Positions 33,534 through 46,627 of a stretch of DNA of 64,000 nt are shown here, piece after piece; the stretch's first letter is position 1; each line of letters begins with the position of its first letter. The DNA comes from Strigamia acuminata. Its lineage: Eukaryota > Arthropoda > Chilopoda > Geophilomorpha > Linotaeniidae. The stretch is from positions 1 through 64,000 of the forward strand of contig CASHSZ010000033.1 in the NCBI GenBank assembly GCA_949358305.1, read 5' to 3'. The position numbers were made by a program, and so were the translations under genes. The notes under the pieces are model-generated. The model was not told the DNA's origin. It ran no database searches and was given only the letters and a program-made list of their open reading frames with translations.

Positions 33534-35063
33534 TGTTGCGAGCAAGAACGCAACAAAAAGATCTGGAGATTTCACGTTGTTTATCTTCTGAAAGAGAGAA
33601 AAGGCTTTTTAATTTTGTTGTCAAGTTTGAATAGATTTGCAACTCTTATCTGACATGTCCAGTTGGTTTGCTGCCTTGTTGTCACGATCCTGGAAGTTCA
33701 AGGGGGTTGTCACTTCGCTTGCCACACCTGGAATGTTTGGAAGTTGTGTTTTTAGTCTTTTGGCATTGTTTTATGTGTCTTTTTCACTTGTTTGTGTTAT
33801 TTCTAGTATTTATAAGTTTTCTCCTGTTTCCAGTTCACTTGTGAGAGAGATAGGCGTGCATCGGCAAGATGGCCGCCATAGCATAAGTGAGCTGGGAAAC
33901 AGGAGAACTTGAAATAAGCACAATTGCAGTTTTAGTGCTTGTTTCACTGGTAATTTAATTTATACTAACTTGTATTGGTGTTTAAGGTATTCCACAGGTG
34001 TCTTGGGTCGCTGGATGGACGTTGGACATCGTTTGTGAGCGTTTGCGAGCGTCGGGCGTGAGCGCACGCCTTGCGACGCCTCTCGTGGTCGTATGGGTCC
34101 TGCAAATGAGTTGAATCGGTCGGGTTTCAATGTCCAAGCACTGGGAAAGTTGTACTGACCGTTCTAGGACGCAGATCCATCGTTGAGAAGGCCTGTGAGT
34201 CGCCCGCGACCTTGTCTGGCTCCATTCACGTCATTTTAGCAGTTGCATGGTCGCCATCTTAGATTTGGTGCTGCACTGGTGCCCTGTCATTGTTTCTTTT
34301 GGGGTTTTAATGGAACCTGGACATAGGGAATATTTACTAGTTATTGTTTGTATATTTACCAATATTAGTTGATGTTAATCTAAGCTTTTACTTTTGTTAT
34401 TGCATGGTTGTTAAGGGGTTAAAACTGTGACACGTTGCGCCCTCTTTTGGTGGTGATTGGGTTTGGGCTCAGCATTGTGTTTTGAGTGTAACTAATGTTA
34501 GTTTTAGCCTTTGAATTATTTGTTAAGTTTAAGTGAAGTGCTGTTTGCACAGGTCATACTGTTATCAAGGTGTTAGGTTAAGTTTTGTCTTTATTTATGT
34601 TAAGTTTGACATCTGTTGTAGATATACGGAAACCTTGTCGGCACTATTGTTATTATTCAAATCTGTATTGTTTGGTCACTGACATTTATTGTAATCAGGT
34701 GACCAGTTGTTAAGAGTAGGTTGCTAAAGAAGCAACAGTTGTTATCAGTTGTTAAGTATTAAAACCAGTTGTTATTTTTCCTCCTTCTTTGGATAATTTA
34801 TTCCTGGGTTTCTTTTACTTCAACATTCATGATGACTTGTGAGTAGAGAGCTTTGCCTGCTCTCCTCCTCCCTGGGAGCACGGAATTTCTACCCAGCAGC
34901 TAAAGAGGTTTTGCCAATCACTTCATCTAAATGCAGTCAGGCCTAGTTTCATGCAGTCAGGCCTAACCCTTCTTCAAGTTAGGCTTATGCTCAGAGAGAG
35001 GATTTCAACTTGTCTCTTCAACCACTATACAGTCTCGGGCGGTTTCCAGAGTTTGGTGACCAA
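33534..35063 (+). repeat. Outer element 3' LTR (part matching the 5' copy)
   Basis: 1530 bp equal to the two 5' LTR pieces joined (408 + 1122 bp) without any indel, which shows that the inner element inserted cleanly. It begins TGTTGCG. ATTAAA at 34758-34763 is a candidate weak polyadenylation signal. The match ends after GGTGACCAA, and the sequence then differs from the 5' copy. Confidence 0.94.
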
Positions 35064-35552
35064 ACACTTTGTCTTAATTTATTACGGTTTTGTGCCTTTT
35101 GTAATGATTTTATACTCGAAACTGTGTATTTTCTTGTATACGCTTTATCATTTTGTCACTAGAGGGACAATTCGCCTCTTGCGAGCGATTGTTGCCACTC
35201 GTTGCTAAGAGCCGCTGCTCTAATTGTTGTAGGTTGCGCAGCAACTACTCTGACTTGTTATGTAGTTTTCTAGGGTTAAGATATGTAATTTTCTCCTCTC
35301 TTTTTCTGTGTATTTTGATAGATGTTAACTTTACAATAAATTCGGTTTGTTTATGTGTTATTTAACACATTAGTGGTGAGTTCTTCCAGACACTTGTTAG
35401 GCCACTTTGCAGGGATTTCAAGCAGGATTTCTCCTGCAATGCATCATCTTTTTTGGAGCTCATCACAAGTTTTAGTAAGTAGGTTTATTTGTTATAACCA
35501 TTTCCGATTGTCTTCTAGAGTGCCACACGGCCACAAAGCACTGCTAGAAACA
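35064..35552 (+). other. Unpaired 489-bp LTR-like tail after the outer 3' LTR
   Basis: Not satellite and not found elsewhere in the window. It contains AATAAA at 35335-35340 and ends GCTAGAAACA, very like the inner LTR end CCAGAAACA, immediately before satellite sequence. It therefore looks like the R/U5 end of a BEL/Pao LTR. Either the outer LTR is really about 2019 bp and its 5' copy lost or exchanged this part, or recombination joined two different LTRs here. No gene is supported. Confidence 0.6.
35335..35340 (+). promoter_or_regulatory. Polyadenylation signal in LTR-like tail
   Basis: AATAAA in the context TTACAATAAATTCGG, about 210 bp before the AGAAACA terminus, a position similar to that in the inner LTR. 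Confidence 0.5.
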
Positions 35553-35689
35553 CTTTTGATCTAATCACAGTTGACTTAGCACAAACACCACAAGACCAAT
35601 GTCTCTGAATGTTCAGAAATAGTGTTTAAACCTTAGTAGAAGGCTCCAATGTAAGTTTTAGAAACATCCAACCAATGATTTGGGAGAAT
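35553..35689 (-). repeat. Inverted single satellite monomer
   Basis: About 137 bp of satellite in the opposite orientation to both arrays. On the minus strand it carries the GATTAGATC variant, otherwise seen only at 11298, 13691, 45828, 46516 and 63530. It abuts the LTR-like AGAAACA end on one side and forward satellite on the other. Confidence 0.95.
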
Positions 35690-38600
35690 CTTGTGGTGTT
35701 TGTGCTAAGTCAACTGCGATGTGAAATAAGCTCAAAATTTTTTTTTCAAATTTTATTGCTTGGGTGTTGCTAAAACTTATATTGAAGGCTTCTACTAAGG
35801 TTTAAACACTATTTCTGAACATTCAGAGACATTGGTCTTGTGGTGTTTGTGCTAAGTCAACTGCGATGTGAAATAAGCTCAAAATTTTTTTTTCAAAATT
35901 TAATGCTTGGGTGTTGCTAAAACTTATATTGAAGGCTTCTACTAAGGTTTAAACACTATTTCTGAACATTCAGAGACATTGGACTTGTGGTGTTTGTGCT
36001 AAGTCAACTGTGATGAGATCAAAAGTCTATTCTCCCAAATCATTGCTTGGGTGTTGCTAAAACTTACATTGAAGGCTTCTACTAAGGTTTAAATACTATT
36101 TCTGAACGTTCAGAGACATTGGTCTTGTGGTGTTTGTGCTAAGTCAACTGTGATGAGATCAAAAGTCTATTCAACCAAATCATCGGTTGGATGTTTCTAA
36201 AACTTACATTGGAGCCTTCTATTAAGGTTTAAACACTATTTCTGAACATTCAGAGACATTGGTCTTGTGGTGTTTGTGCTAAGTCAACTGTGATGAGATC
36301 AAAAGTCTATTCTCCCAAATCATCGGTTGGATGTTTCTAAAACTTACATTGGAGCCTTCTACTAAGGTTTAAACACTATTTCTGAACATTCAGAGACATT
36401 GGACTTGTGGTGTTTGTGCTAAGTCAACTGTGATGAGATCAAAAGTCTATTCTCCCAAATCATTGCTTGGATGTTGCTAAAACTTACATTGAAGGCTTCT
36501 ACTAAGGTTTAAATACTATTTCTGAACGTTCAGAGACATTGGTCTTGTGGTGTTTGTGCTAAGTCAACTGTGATGAGATCAAAAGTCTATTCAACCAAAT
36601 CATCGCTTGGATGTTGCTAAAACTTACATTGAAGGCTTCTACTAAGGTTTAAACACTATTTCTGAACATTCAGAGACATTGGTCTTGTCGTGTTTGTGCT
36701 AAGTCAACTGTGATGAGATCAAAAGTCTATTCTCCCAAATCATCCGTTGGATGTTTCTAAAACTTACATTGGAGCCTTCTACTAAGGTTTAAACACTATT
36801 TCTGAACATTCAGAGACATTGGTCTTGTGGTGTTTGTGCTAAGTCAACTGTGATGAGATCAAAAGTCTATTCTCCCAAATCATCGGTTGGATGTTTCTAA
36901 AACTTACATTGAAGGCTTCTACTAAGGTTTAAACACTATTTCTGAACATTCAGAGACATTGGTCTTGTGGTGTTTGTGCTAAGTCAACTGTGATGAGATC
37001 AAAAGTCTATTCTCCCAAATCATCGGTTGGATGTTTCTAAAACTTACATTGGAGCCTTCTACTAAGGTTTAAACACTATTTCTGAACATTCAGAGACATT
37101 GGTCTTTTGGTGTTTGTGCTAAGTCAACTGTGATGAGATCAAAAGTCTATTCTCCCAAATCATCGGTTGGATGTTTCTAAAACTTACATTGGAGCCTTCT
37201 ACTAAGGTTTAAACACTATTTCTGAACATTCAGAGACATTGGTCTTGTGGTGTTTGTGCTAAGTCAACTGTGATGAGATCAAAAGTCTATTCTCCCAAAT
37301 CATTGGTTGGATGTTTCTAAAACTTACATTGGAGCCTTCTACTAAGGTTTAAACACTATTTCTGAACATTCAGAGACATTGGTCTTGTGGTGTTTGTGCT
37401 AAGTCAACTGTGATGAGATCAAAAGTCTATTCTCCCAAATCATTGCTTGGATGTTGCTAAAACTTACATTGAAGGCTTCTACTAAGGTTTAAACACTATT
37501 TCTGAACATTCAGAGACATTGGTCTTGTGGTGTTTGTGCTAAGTCAACTGTGATGAGATCAAAGTCTATTCTCCCAAATCATTGGTTGGATGTTTCTAAA
37601 ACTTACATTGGAGCCTTCTACTAAGGTTTAAACACTATTTCTGAACATTCAGAGACATTGGTCTTGTGGTGTTTGTGCTAAGTCAACTGTGATGAGATCA
37701 AAAGTCTATTCAACCAAATCATCGGTTGGATGTTTCTAAAACTTACATTGGAGCCTTCTACTAAGGTTTAAACACTATTTCTGAACATTCAGAGACATTG
37801 GTCTTGTGGTGTTTGTGCTAAGTCAACTGTGATGAGATCAAAAGTCTATTCTCCCAAATCATCGGTTGGATGTTTCTAAAACTTACATTGGAGCCTTCTA
37901 CTAAGGTTTAAACACTATTTCTGAACATTCAGAGACATTGGACTTGTGGTGTTTGTGCTAAGTCAACTGTGATGAGATCAAAAGTCTATTCTCCCAAATC
38001 ATTGCTTGGATGTTGCTAAAACTTACATTGAAGGCTTCTACTAAGGTTTAAATACTATTTCTGAACGTTCAGAGACATTGGTCTTGTGGTGTTTGTGCTA
38101 AGTCAACTGTGATGAGATCAAAAGTCTATTCAACCAAATCATCGCTTGGATGTTGCTAAAACTTACATTGAAGGCTTCTACTAAGGTTTAAACACTATTT
38201 CTGAACATTCAGAGACATTGGTCTTGTAGTGTTTGTGCTAAGTCAACTGTGATGAGATCAAAAGTCGATTCTCCCAAATCATCGGTTGGATGTTTCTAAA
38301 ACTTACATTGGAGCCTTCTACTAAGGTTTAAACACTATTTCTGAACATTCAGAGACATTGGTCTTGTGGTGTTTGTGCTAAGTCAACTGTGATGAGATCA
38401 AAAGTCGATTCTCCCAAATCATCGGTTGGATGTTTCTAAAACTTACATTGGAGCCTTCTACTAAGGTTTAAACACTATTTCTGAACATTCAGAGACATTA
38501 ATCTTGTGGTGTTTGTGCTAAGTCAACTGCGATGTGAAATAAGCTCAAAATTTTTTTTTCAAATTTTATTGCTTGGGTGTTGCTAAAACTTATATTGAAG

Positions 38601-39339
38601 GCTTCTACTAAGGTTTAAACACTATTTCTGAACATTCAGAGACATTGGTCTTGTGGTGTTTGTGCTAAGTCAACTGCGATGTGAAATGAGCTCAAAATTT
38701 TTTTTTCAAAATTTAATGCTTGGGTGTTGCTAAAACTTATATTGAAGGCTTCTACTAAGGTTTAAACACTATTTCTGAACATTCAGAGACATTGGACTTG
38801 TGGTGTTTGTGCTAAGTCAACTGTGATGAGATCAAAAGTCTATTCTCCCAAATCATTGCTTGGATGTTGCTAAAACTTACATTGAAGGCTTCTACTAAGG
38901 TTTAAATACTATTTCTGAACGTTCAGAGACATTGGTCTTGTGGTGTTTGTGCTAAGTCAACTCTGATGAGATCAAAAGTCTATTCAACCAAATCATCGGT
39001 TGGATGTTTCTAAAACTTACATTGGAGCCTTCTACTAAGGTTTAAACACTATTTCTGAACATTCAGAGACATTGGTCTTGTGGTGTTTGTGCTAAGTCAA
39101 CTGTGATGAGATCAAAAGTCTATTCTCCCAAATCATCGGTTGGATGTTTCTAAAACTTACATTGGAGCCTTCTACTAAGGTTTAAACACTATTTCTGAAC
39201 ATTCAGAGACATTGGACTTGTGGTGTTTGTGCTAAGTCAACTGTGATGAGATCAAAAGTCTATTCTTCCAAATCATTGCTTGGATGTTGCTAAAACTTAC
39301 ATTGAAGGCTTCTACTAAGGTTTAAACACTATTTCTGAA

Positions 39340-41838
39340 CATTCAGAGACATTGGTCTTTTGGTGTTTGTGCTAAGTCAACTGTGATGAGATCAAAAGTC
39401 TATTCTCCCAAATCATCGGTTGGATGTTTCTAAAACTTACATTGGAGCCTTCTACTAAGGTTTAAACACTATTTCTGAACATTCAGAGACATTGGTCTTT
39501 TGGTGTTTGTGCTAAGTCAACTGTGATGAGATCAAAAGTCTATTCTCCCAAATCATCGGTTGGATGTTTCTAAAACTTACATTGGAGCCTTCTACTAAGG
39601 TTTACACACTATTTCTGAACATTCAGAGACATTGGTCTTGTGGTGTTTGTGCTAAGTCAACTGTGATGAGATCAAAAGTCTATTCTCCCAAATCATTGGT
39701 TGGATGTTTCTAAAACTTACATTGGAGCCTTCTACTAAGGTTTAAACACTATTTCTGAACATTCAGAGACATTGGTCTTGTGGTGTTTGTGCTAAGTCAA
39801 CTGTGATGAGATCAAAAGTCTATTCTCCCAAATCATTGCTTGGATGTTGCTAAAACTTACATTGAAGGCTTCTACTAAGGTTTAAACACTATTTCTGAAC
39901 ATTCAGAGACATTGGTCTTGTGGTGTTTGTGCTAAGTCAACTGTGATGAGATCAAAGTCTATTCTCCCAAATCATTGGTTGGATGTTTCTAAAACTTACA
40001 TTGGAGCCTTCTACTAAGGTTTAAACACTATTTCTGAACATTCAGAGACATTACTCTTGTGGTGTTTGTGCTAAGTCAACTGTGATGAGATCAAAAGTCT
40101 ATTCTCCCAAATCATTGCTTGGATGTTGCTAAAACTTACATTGAAGGCTTCTACTAAGGTTTAAATACTATTTCTGAACGTTCAGAGACATTGGTCTTGT
40201 GGTGTTTGTGCTAAGTCAACTCTGATGAGATCAAAAGTCTATTCAACCAAATCATCGGTTGGATGTTTCTAAAACTTACATTGGAGCCTTCTACTAAGGT
40301 TTAAACACTATTTCTGAACATTCAGAGACATTGGTCTTGTGGTGTTTGTGCTAAGTCAACTGTGATGAGATCAAAAGTCTATTCTCCCAAATCATCGGTT
40401 GGATGTTTCTAAAACTTACATTGGAGCCTTCTACTAAGGTTTAAACACTATTTCTGAACATTCAGAGACATTGGTCTTTTGGTGTTTGTGCTAAGTCAAC
40501 TGTGATGAGATCAAAAGTCTATTCTCCCAAATCATCGGTTGGATGTTTCTAAAACTTACATTGGAGCCTTCTACTAAGGTTTAAACACTATTTCTGAACA
40601 TTCAGAGACATTGGTCTTTTGGTGTTTGTGCTAAGTCAACTGTGATGAGATCAAAAGTCTATTCTCCCAAATCATCGGTTGGATGTTTCTAAAACTTACA
40701 TTGGAGCCTTCTACTAAGGTTTACACACTATTTCTGAACATTCAGAGACATTGGTCTTGTGGTGTTTGTGCTAAGTCAACTGTGATGAGATCAAAAGTCT
40801 ATTCTCCCAAATCATTGGTTGGATGTTTCTAAAACTTACATTGGAGCCTTCTACTAAGGTTTAAACACTATTTCTGAACATTCAGAGACATTGGTCTTGT
40901 GGTGTTTGTGCTAAGTCAACTGTGATGAGATCAAAAGTCTATTCTCCCAAATCATTGCTTGGATGTTGCTAAAACTTACATTGAAGGCTTCTACTAAGGT
41001 TTAAACACTATTTCTGAACATTCAGAGACATTGGTCTTGTGGTGTTTGTGCTAAGTCAACTGTGATGAGATCAAAGTCTATTCTCCCAAATCATTGGTTG
41101 GATGTTTCTAAAACTTACATTGGAGCCTTCTACTAAGGTTTAAACACTATTTCTGAACATTCAGAGACATTACTCTTGTGGTGTTTGTGCTAAGTCAACT
41201 GTGATGAGATCAAAAGTCTATTCTCCCAAATCATTGCTTGGATGTTGCTAAAACTTACATTGAAGGCTTCTACTAAGGTTTAAATACTATTTCTGAACGT
41301 TCAGAGACATTGGTCTTGTGGTGTTTGTGCTAAGTCAACTCTGATGAGATCAAAAGTCTATTCAACCAAATCATCGGTTGGATGTTTCTAAAACTTACAT
41401 TGGAGCCTTCTACTAAGGTTTAAACACTATTTCTGAACATTCAGAGACATTGGTCTTGTGGTGTTTGTGCTAAGTCAACTGTGATGAGATCAAAAGTCTA
41501 TTCTCCCAAATCATCGGTTGGATGTTTCTAAAACTTACATTGGAGCCTTCTACTAAGGTTTAAACACTATTTCTGAACATTCAGAGACATTGGTCTTTTG
41601 GTGTTTGTGCTAAGTCAACTGTGATGAGATCAAAAGTCTATTCTCCCAAATCATCGGTTGGATGTTTCTAAAACTTACATTGGAGCCTTCTACTAAGGTT
41701 TAAACACTATTTCTGAACATTCAGAGACATTGGTCTTTTGGTGTTTGTGCTAAGTCAACTGTGATGAGATCAAAAGTCTATTCTCCCAAATCATCGGTTG
41801 GATGTTTCTAAAACTTACATTGGAGCCTTCTACTAAGG
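39340..41838 (+). repeat. 1119-bp higher-order repeat, about 2.2 copies
   Basis: Offset 1119 bp: TTTACACACT at 39601 and 40720, TTACTCTTGT at 40051 and 41170, CTCTGATGAG at 40220 and 41339. The third, partial copy loses the ACACACT variant and diverges near 41838. Confidence 0.86.
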
Positions 41839-44800
41839 TTTAAACACTATTTCTGAACATTCAGAGACATTGGTCTTGTGGTGTTTGTTCTAAGTCAACT
41901 GTGATGAGATCAAAAGTCTATTCTCCCAAATCATTGCTTGGATGTTGCTAAAACTTACATTGAAGGCTTCTACTAAGGTTTAAACACTATTTCTGAACAT
42001 TCAGAGACATTGGTCTTGTGGTGTTTGTGCTAAGTCAACTGTGATGAGATCAAAGTCTATTCTCCCAAATCATTGGTTGGATGTTTCTAAAACTTACATT
42101 GGAGCCTTCTACTAAGGTTTAAACACTATTTCTGAACATTCAGAGACATTGGTCTTGTGGTGTTTGTGCTAAGTCAACTGTGATGAGATCAAAAGTCTAT
42201 TCTCCCAAATCATCGGTTGGATGTTTCTAAAACTTACATTGGAGCCTTCTACTAAGGTTTAAACACTATTTCTGAACATTCAGAGACATTGGTCTTTTGG
42301 TGTTTGTGCTAAGTCAACTGTGATGAGATCAAAAGTCTATTCTCCCAAATCATCGGTTGGATGTTTCTAAAACTTACATTGGAGCCTTCTACTAAGGTTT
42401 AAACACTATTTCTGAACATTCAGAGACATTGGTCTTTTGGTGTTTGTGCTAAGTCAACTGTGATGAGATCAAAAGTCTATTCTCCCAAATCATCGGTTGG
42501 ATGTTTCTAAAACTTACATTGGAGCCTTCTACTAAGGTTTAAACACTATTTCTGAACATTCAGAGACATTGGTCTTGTGGTGTTTGTGCTAAGTCAACTG
42601 TAATGAGATCAAAAGTCTATTCTCCCAAATCATTGGTTGGATGTTTCTAAAACTTACATTGGAGCCTTCTACTAAGGTTTAAACACTATTTCTGAACATT
42701 CAGAGACATTGGTCTTGTGGTGTTTGTGCTAAGTCAACTGTGATGAGATCAAAGTCTATTCTCCCAAATCATTGGTTGGATGTTTCTAAAACTTACATTG
42801 GAGCCTTCTACTAAGGTTTAAACACTATTTCTGAACATTCAGAGACATTGGTCTTGTGGTGTTTGTGCTAAGTCAACTGTGATGAGATCAAAAGTCTATT
42901 CTCCCAAATCATCGGTTGGATGTTTCTAAAACTTACATTGGAGCCTTCTACTAAGGTTTAAACACTATTTCTGAACATTCAGAGACATTGGTCTTTTGGT
43001 GTTTGTGCTAAGTCAACTGTGATGAGATCAAAAGTCTATTCTCCCAAATCATCGGTTGGATGTTTCTAAAACTTACATTGGAGCCTTCTACTAAGGTTTA
43101 AACACTATTTCTGAACATTCAGAGACATTGGTCTTTTGGTGTTTGTGCTAAGTCAACTGTGATGAGATCAAAGTCTATTCTCCCAAATCATTGGTTGGAT
43201 GTTTCTAAAACTTACATTGGAGCCTTCTACTAAGGTTTAAACACTATTTCTGAACATTCAGAGACATTACTCTTGTGGTGTTTGTGCTAAGTCAACTGTG
43301 ATGAGATCAAAAGTCTATTCTCCCAAATCATTGCTTGGATGTTGCTAAAACTTACATTGAAGGCTTCTACTAAGGTTTAAATACTATTTCTGAACGTTCA
43401 GAGACATTGGTCTTGTGGTGTTTGTGCTAAGTCAACTCTGATGAGATCAAAAGTCTATTCAACCAAATCATCGGTTGGATGTTTCTAAAACTTACATTGG
43501 AGCCTTCTACTAAGGTTTAAACACTATTTCTGAACATTCAGAGACATTGGTCTTGTGGTGTTTGTGCTAAGTCAACTGTGATGAGATCAAAAGTCTATTC
43601 TCCCAAATCATCGGTTGGATGTTTCTAAAACTTACATTGGAGCCTTCTACTAAGGTTTAAACACTATTTCTGAACATTCAGAGACATTGGTCTTTTGGTG
43701 TTTGTGCTAAGTCAACTGTGATGAGATCAAAAGTCTATTCTCCCAAATCATCGGTTGGATGTTTCTAAAACTTACATTGGAGCCTTCTACTAAGGTTTAA
43801 ACACTATTTCTGAACATTCAGAGACATTGGTCTTTTGGTGTTTGTGCTAAGTCAACTGTGATGAGATCAAAAGTCTATTCTCCCAAATCATCGGTTGGAT
43901 GTTTCTAAAACTTACATTGGAGCCTTCTACTAAGGTTTAAACACTATTTCTGAACATTCAGAGACATTGGTCTTGTGGTGTTTGTTCTAAGTCAACTGTG
44001 ATGAGATCAAAAGTCTATTCTCCCAAATCATTGCTTGGATGTTGCTAAAACTTACATTGAAGGCTTCTACTAAGGTTTAAACACTATTTCTGAACATTCA
44101 GAGACATTGGTCTTGTGGTGTTTGTGCTAAGTCAACTGTGATGAGATCAAAGTCTATTCTCCCAAATCATTGGTTGGATGTTTCTAAAACTTACATTGGA
44201 GCCTTCTACTAAGGTTTAAACACTATTTCTGAACATTCAGAGACATTGGTCTTGTGGTGTTTGTGCTAAGTCAACTGTGATGAGATCAAAAGTCTATTCT
44301 CCCAAATCATCGGTTGGATGTTTCTAAAACTTACATTGGAGCCTTCTACTAAGGTTTAAACACTATTTCTGAACATTCAGAGACATTGGTCTTTTGGTGT
44401 TTGTGCTAAGTCAACTGTGATGAGATCAAAAGTCTATTCTCCCAAATCATCGGTTGGATGTTTCTAAAACTTACATTGGAGCCTTCTACTAAGGTTTAAA
44501 CACTATTTCTGAACATTCAGAGACATTGGTCTTTTGGTGTTTGTGCTAAGTCAACTGTGATGAGATCAAAAGTCTATTCTCCCAAATCATCGGTTGGATG
44601 TTTCTAAAACTTACATTGGAGCCTTCTACTAAGGTTTAAACACTATTTCTGAACATTCAGAGACATTGGTCTTGTGGTGTTTGTGCTAAGTCAACTGTAA
44701 TGAGATCAAAAGTCTATTCTCCCAAATCATTGGTTGGATGTTTCTAAAACTTACATTGGAGCCTTCTACTAAGGTTTAAACACTATTTCTGAACATTCAG

Positions 44801-45260
44801 AGACATTGGTCTTGTGGTGTTTGTGCTAAGTCAACTGTGATGAGATCAAAGTCTATTCTCCCAAATCATTGGTTGGATGTTTCTAAAACTTACATTGGAG
44901 CCTTCTACTAAGGTTTAAACACTATTTCTGAACATTCAGAGACATTGGTCTTGTGGTGTTTGTGCTAAGTCAACTGTGATGAGATCAAAAGTCTATTCTC
45001 CCAAATCATCGGTTGGATGTTTCTAAAACTTACATTGGAGCCTTCTACTAAGGTTTAAACACTATTTCTGAACATTCAGAGACATTGGTCTTTTGGTGTT
45101 TGTGCTAAGTCAACTGTGATGAGATCAAAAGTCTATTCTCCCAAATCATCGGTTGGATGTTTCTAAAACTTACATTGGAGCCTTCTACTAAGGTTTAAAC
45201 ACTATTTCTGAACATTCAGAGACATTGGTCTTTTGGTGTTTGTGCTAAGTCAACTGTGAT
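41045..45260 (+). repeat. 2097-bp tandem higher-order duplication
   Basis: Fifteen-monomer unit in two copies (about 41045-43141 and 43142-45260). TTACTCTTGT (41170 and 43267), TTTGTTCTAA (41884 and 43981) and TAATGAGATC (42601 and 44698) all keep the offset. Confidence 0.87.
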
Positions 45261-45399
45261 GAGATCAAAAGTCTATTCTCCCAAATCATCGGTTGGATGT
45301 TTCTAAAACTTACATTGGAGCCTTCTACTAAGGTTTAAACACTATTTCTGAACATTCAGAGACATTGGTCTTGTGGTGTTTGTGCTAAGTCAACTGTAA

Positions 45400-46627
45400 T
45401 GAGATCAAAAGTCTATTCTCCCAAATCATTGGTTGGATGTTTCTAAAACTTACATTGGAGCCTTCTACTAAGGTTTAAACACTATTTCTGAACATTCAGA
45501 GACATTGGTCTTTTGGTGTTTGTGCTAAGTCAACTGTGATGAGATCAAAAGTCTATTCTCCCAAATCATCGGTTGGATGTTGCTAAAACTTACATTGAAG
45601 GCTTCTACTAAGGTTTAAACACTATTTCTGAACATTCAGAGACATTGGTCTTGTGGTGTTTGTGCTAAGTCAACTGTGATGAGATCAAAGTCTATTCTCC
45701 CAAATCATTGGTTGGATGTTTCTAAAACTTACATTGGAGCCTTCTACTAAGGTTTAAACACTATTTCTGAACATTCAGAGACATTGGTCTTGTGGTGTTT
45801 GTGCTAAGTCAACTGTGATTAGATCAAAAGTCTATTCTCCCAAATCATTGGTTGGATGTTTCTAAAACTTACATTGGAGCCTTCTACTAAGGTTTAAACA
45901 CTATTTCTGAACATTCAGAGACATTGGTCTTTTGGTGTTTGTGCTAAGTCAACTGTGATGAGATCAAAAGTCTATTCTCCCAAATCATCGGTTGGATGTT
46001 TCTAAAACTTACATTGGAGCCTTCTACTAAGGTTTAAACACTATTTCTGAACATTCAGAGACATTGGTCTTGTGGTGTTTGTGCTAAGTCAACTGTGATG
46101 AGATCAAAAGTCTATTCTCCCAAATCATTGGTTGGATGTTTCTAAAACTTACATTGGAGCCTTCTACTAAGGTTTAAACACTATTTCTGAACATTCAGAG
46201 ACATTGGTCTTTTGGTGTTTGTGCTAAGTCAACTGTGATGAGATCAAAAGTCTATTCTCCCAAATCATCGGTTGGATGTTGCTAAAACTTACATTGAAGG
46301 CTTCTACTAAGGTTTAAACACTATTTCTGAACATTCAGAGACATTGGTCTTGTGGTGTTTGTGCTAAGTCAACTGTGATGAGATCAAAGTCTATTCTCCC
46401 AAATCATTGGTTGGATGTTTCTAAAACTTACATTGGAGCCTTCTACTAAGGTTTAAACACTATTTCTGAACATTCAGAGACATTGGTCTTGTGGTGTTTG
46501 TGCTAAGTCAACTGTGATTAGATCAAAAGTCTATTCTCCCAAATCATTGGTTGGATGTTTCTAAAACTTACATTGGAGCCTTCTACTAAGGTTTAAACAC
46601 TATTTCTGAACATTCAGAGACATTGGT
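45400..46627 (+). repeat. 699-bp tandem higher-order duplication
   Basis: Five-monomer unit. The CTTTTGG...ATCGGTTGGATGTTGC monomer and the following GATTAG monomer recur with offset 699. The same offset separates TAATGAGATC at 44698 and 45397 just upstream. Confidence 0.8.

Larger units (their letters stand above)
19295..35552 (+). mobile_element. Outer BEL/Pao LTR retrotransposon, interrupted
   Basis: LTR retrotransposon inserted in the satellite. It consists of a 5' LTR (19295-19702 plus 26297-27418), a leader, one gag-pol ORF (28204-33480) and a 3' LTR starting at 33534. The domain order Gag, protease, RT, RNase H, integrase and the DUF1759/DUF1758/DUF5641-like segments are diagnostic of BEL/Pao. 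The 5' LTR is split by a second element at 19703-26292. The left edge is clean (satellite GTGTTTG then TGTTGCG). The right edge is ambiguous: the LTR copies agree only to 27418 and 35063, but a further 489 bp with an AATAAA signal and an AGAAACA end precede the satellite at 35553. The satellite TTTG on the left is not repeated on the right, so no target duplication is visible. Confidence 0.88.

Noticed and set aside
35064-35552. Solo LTR of a third element starting at TGTCTTAA (35069)
   Set aside because: The four bases before it (ACTT) do not match those after the AACA end (CTTT), so no target duplication supports a separate insertion; left as an LTR-like tail.
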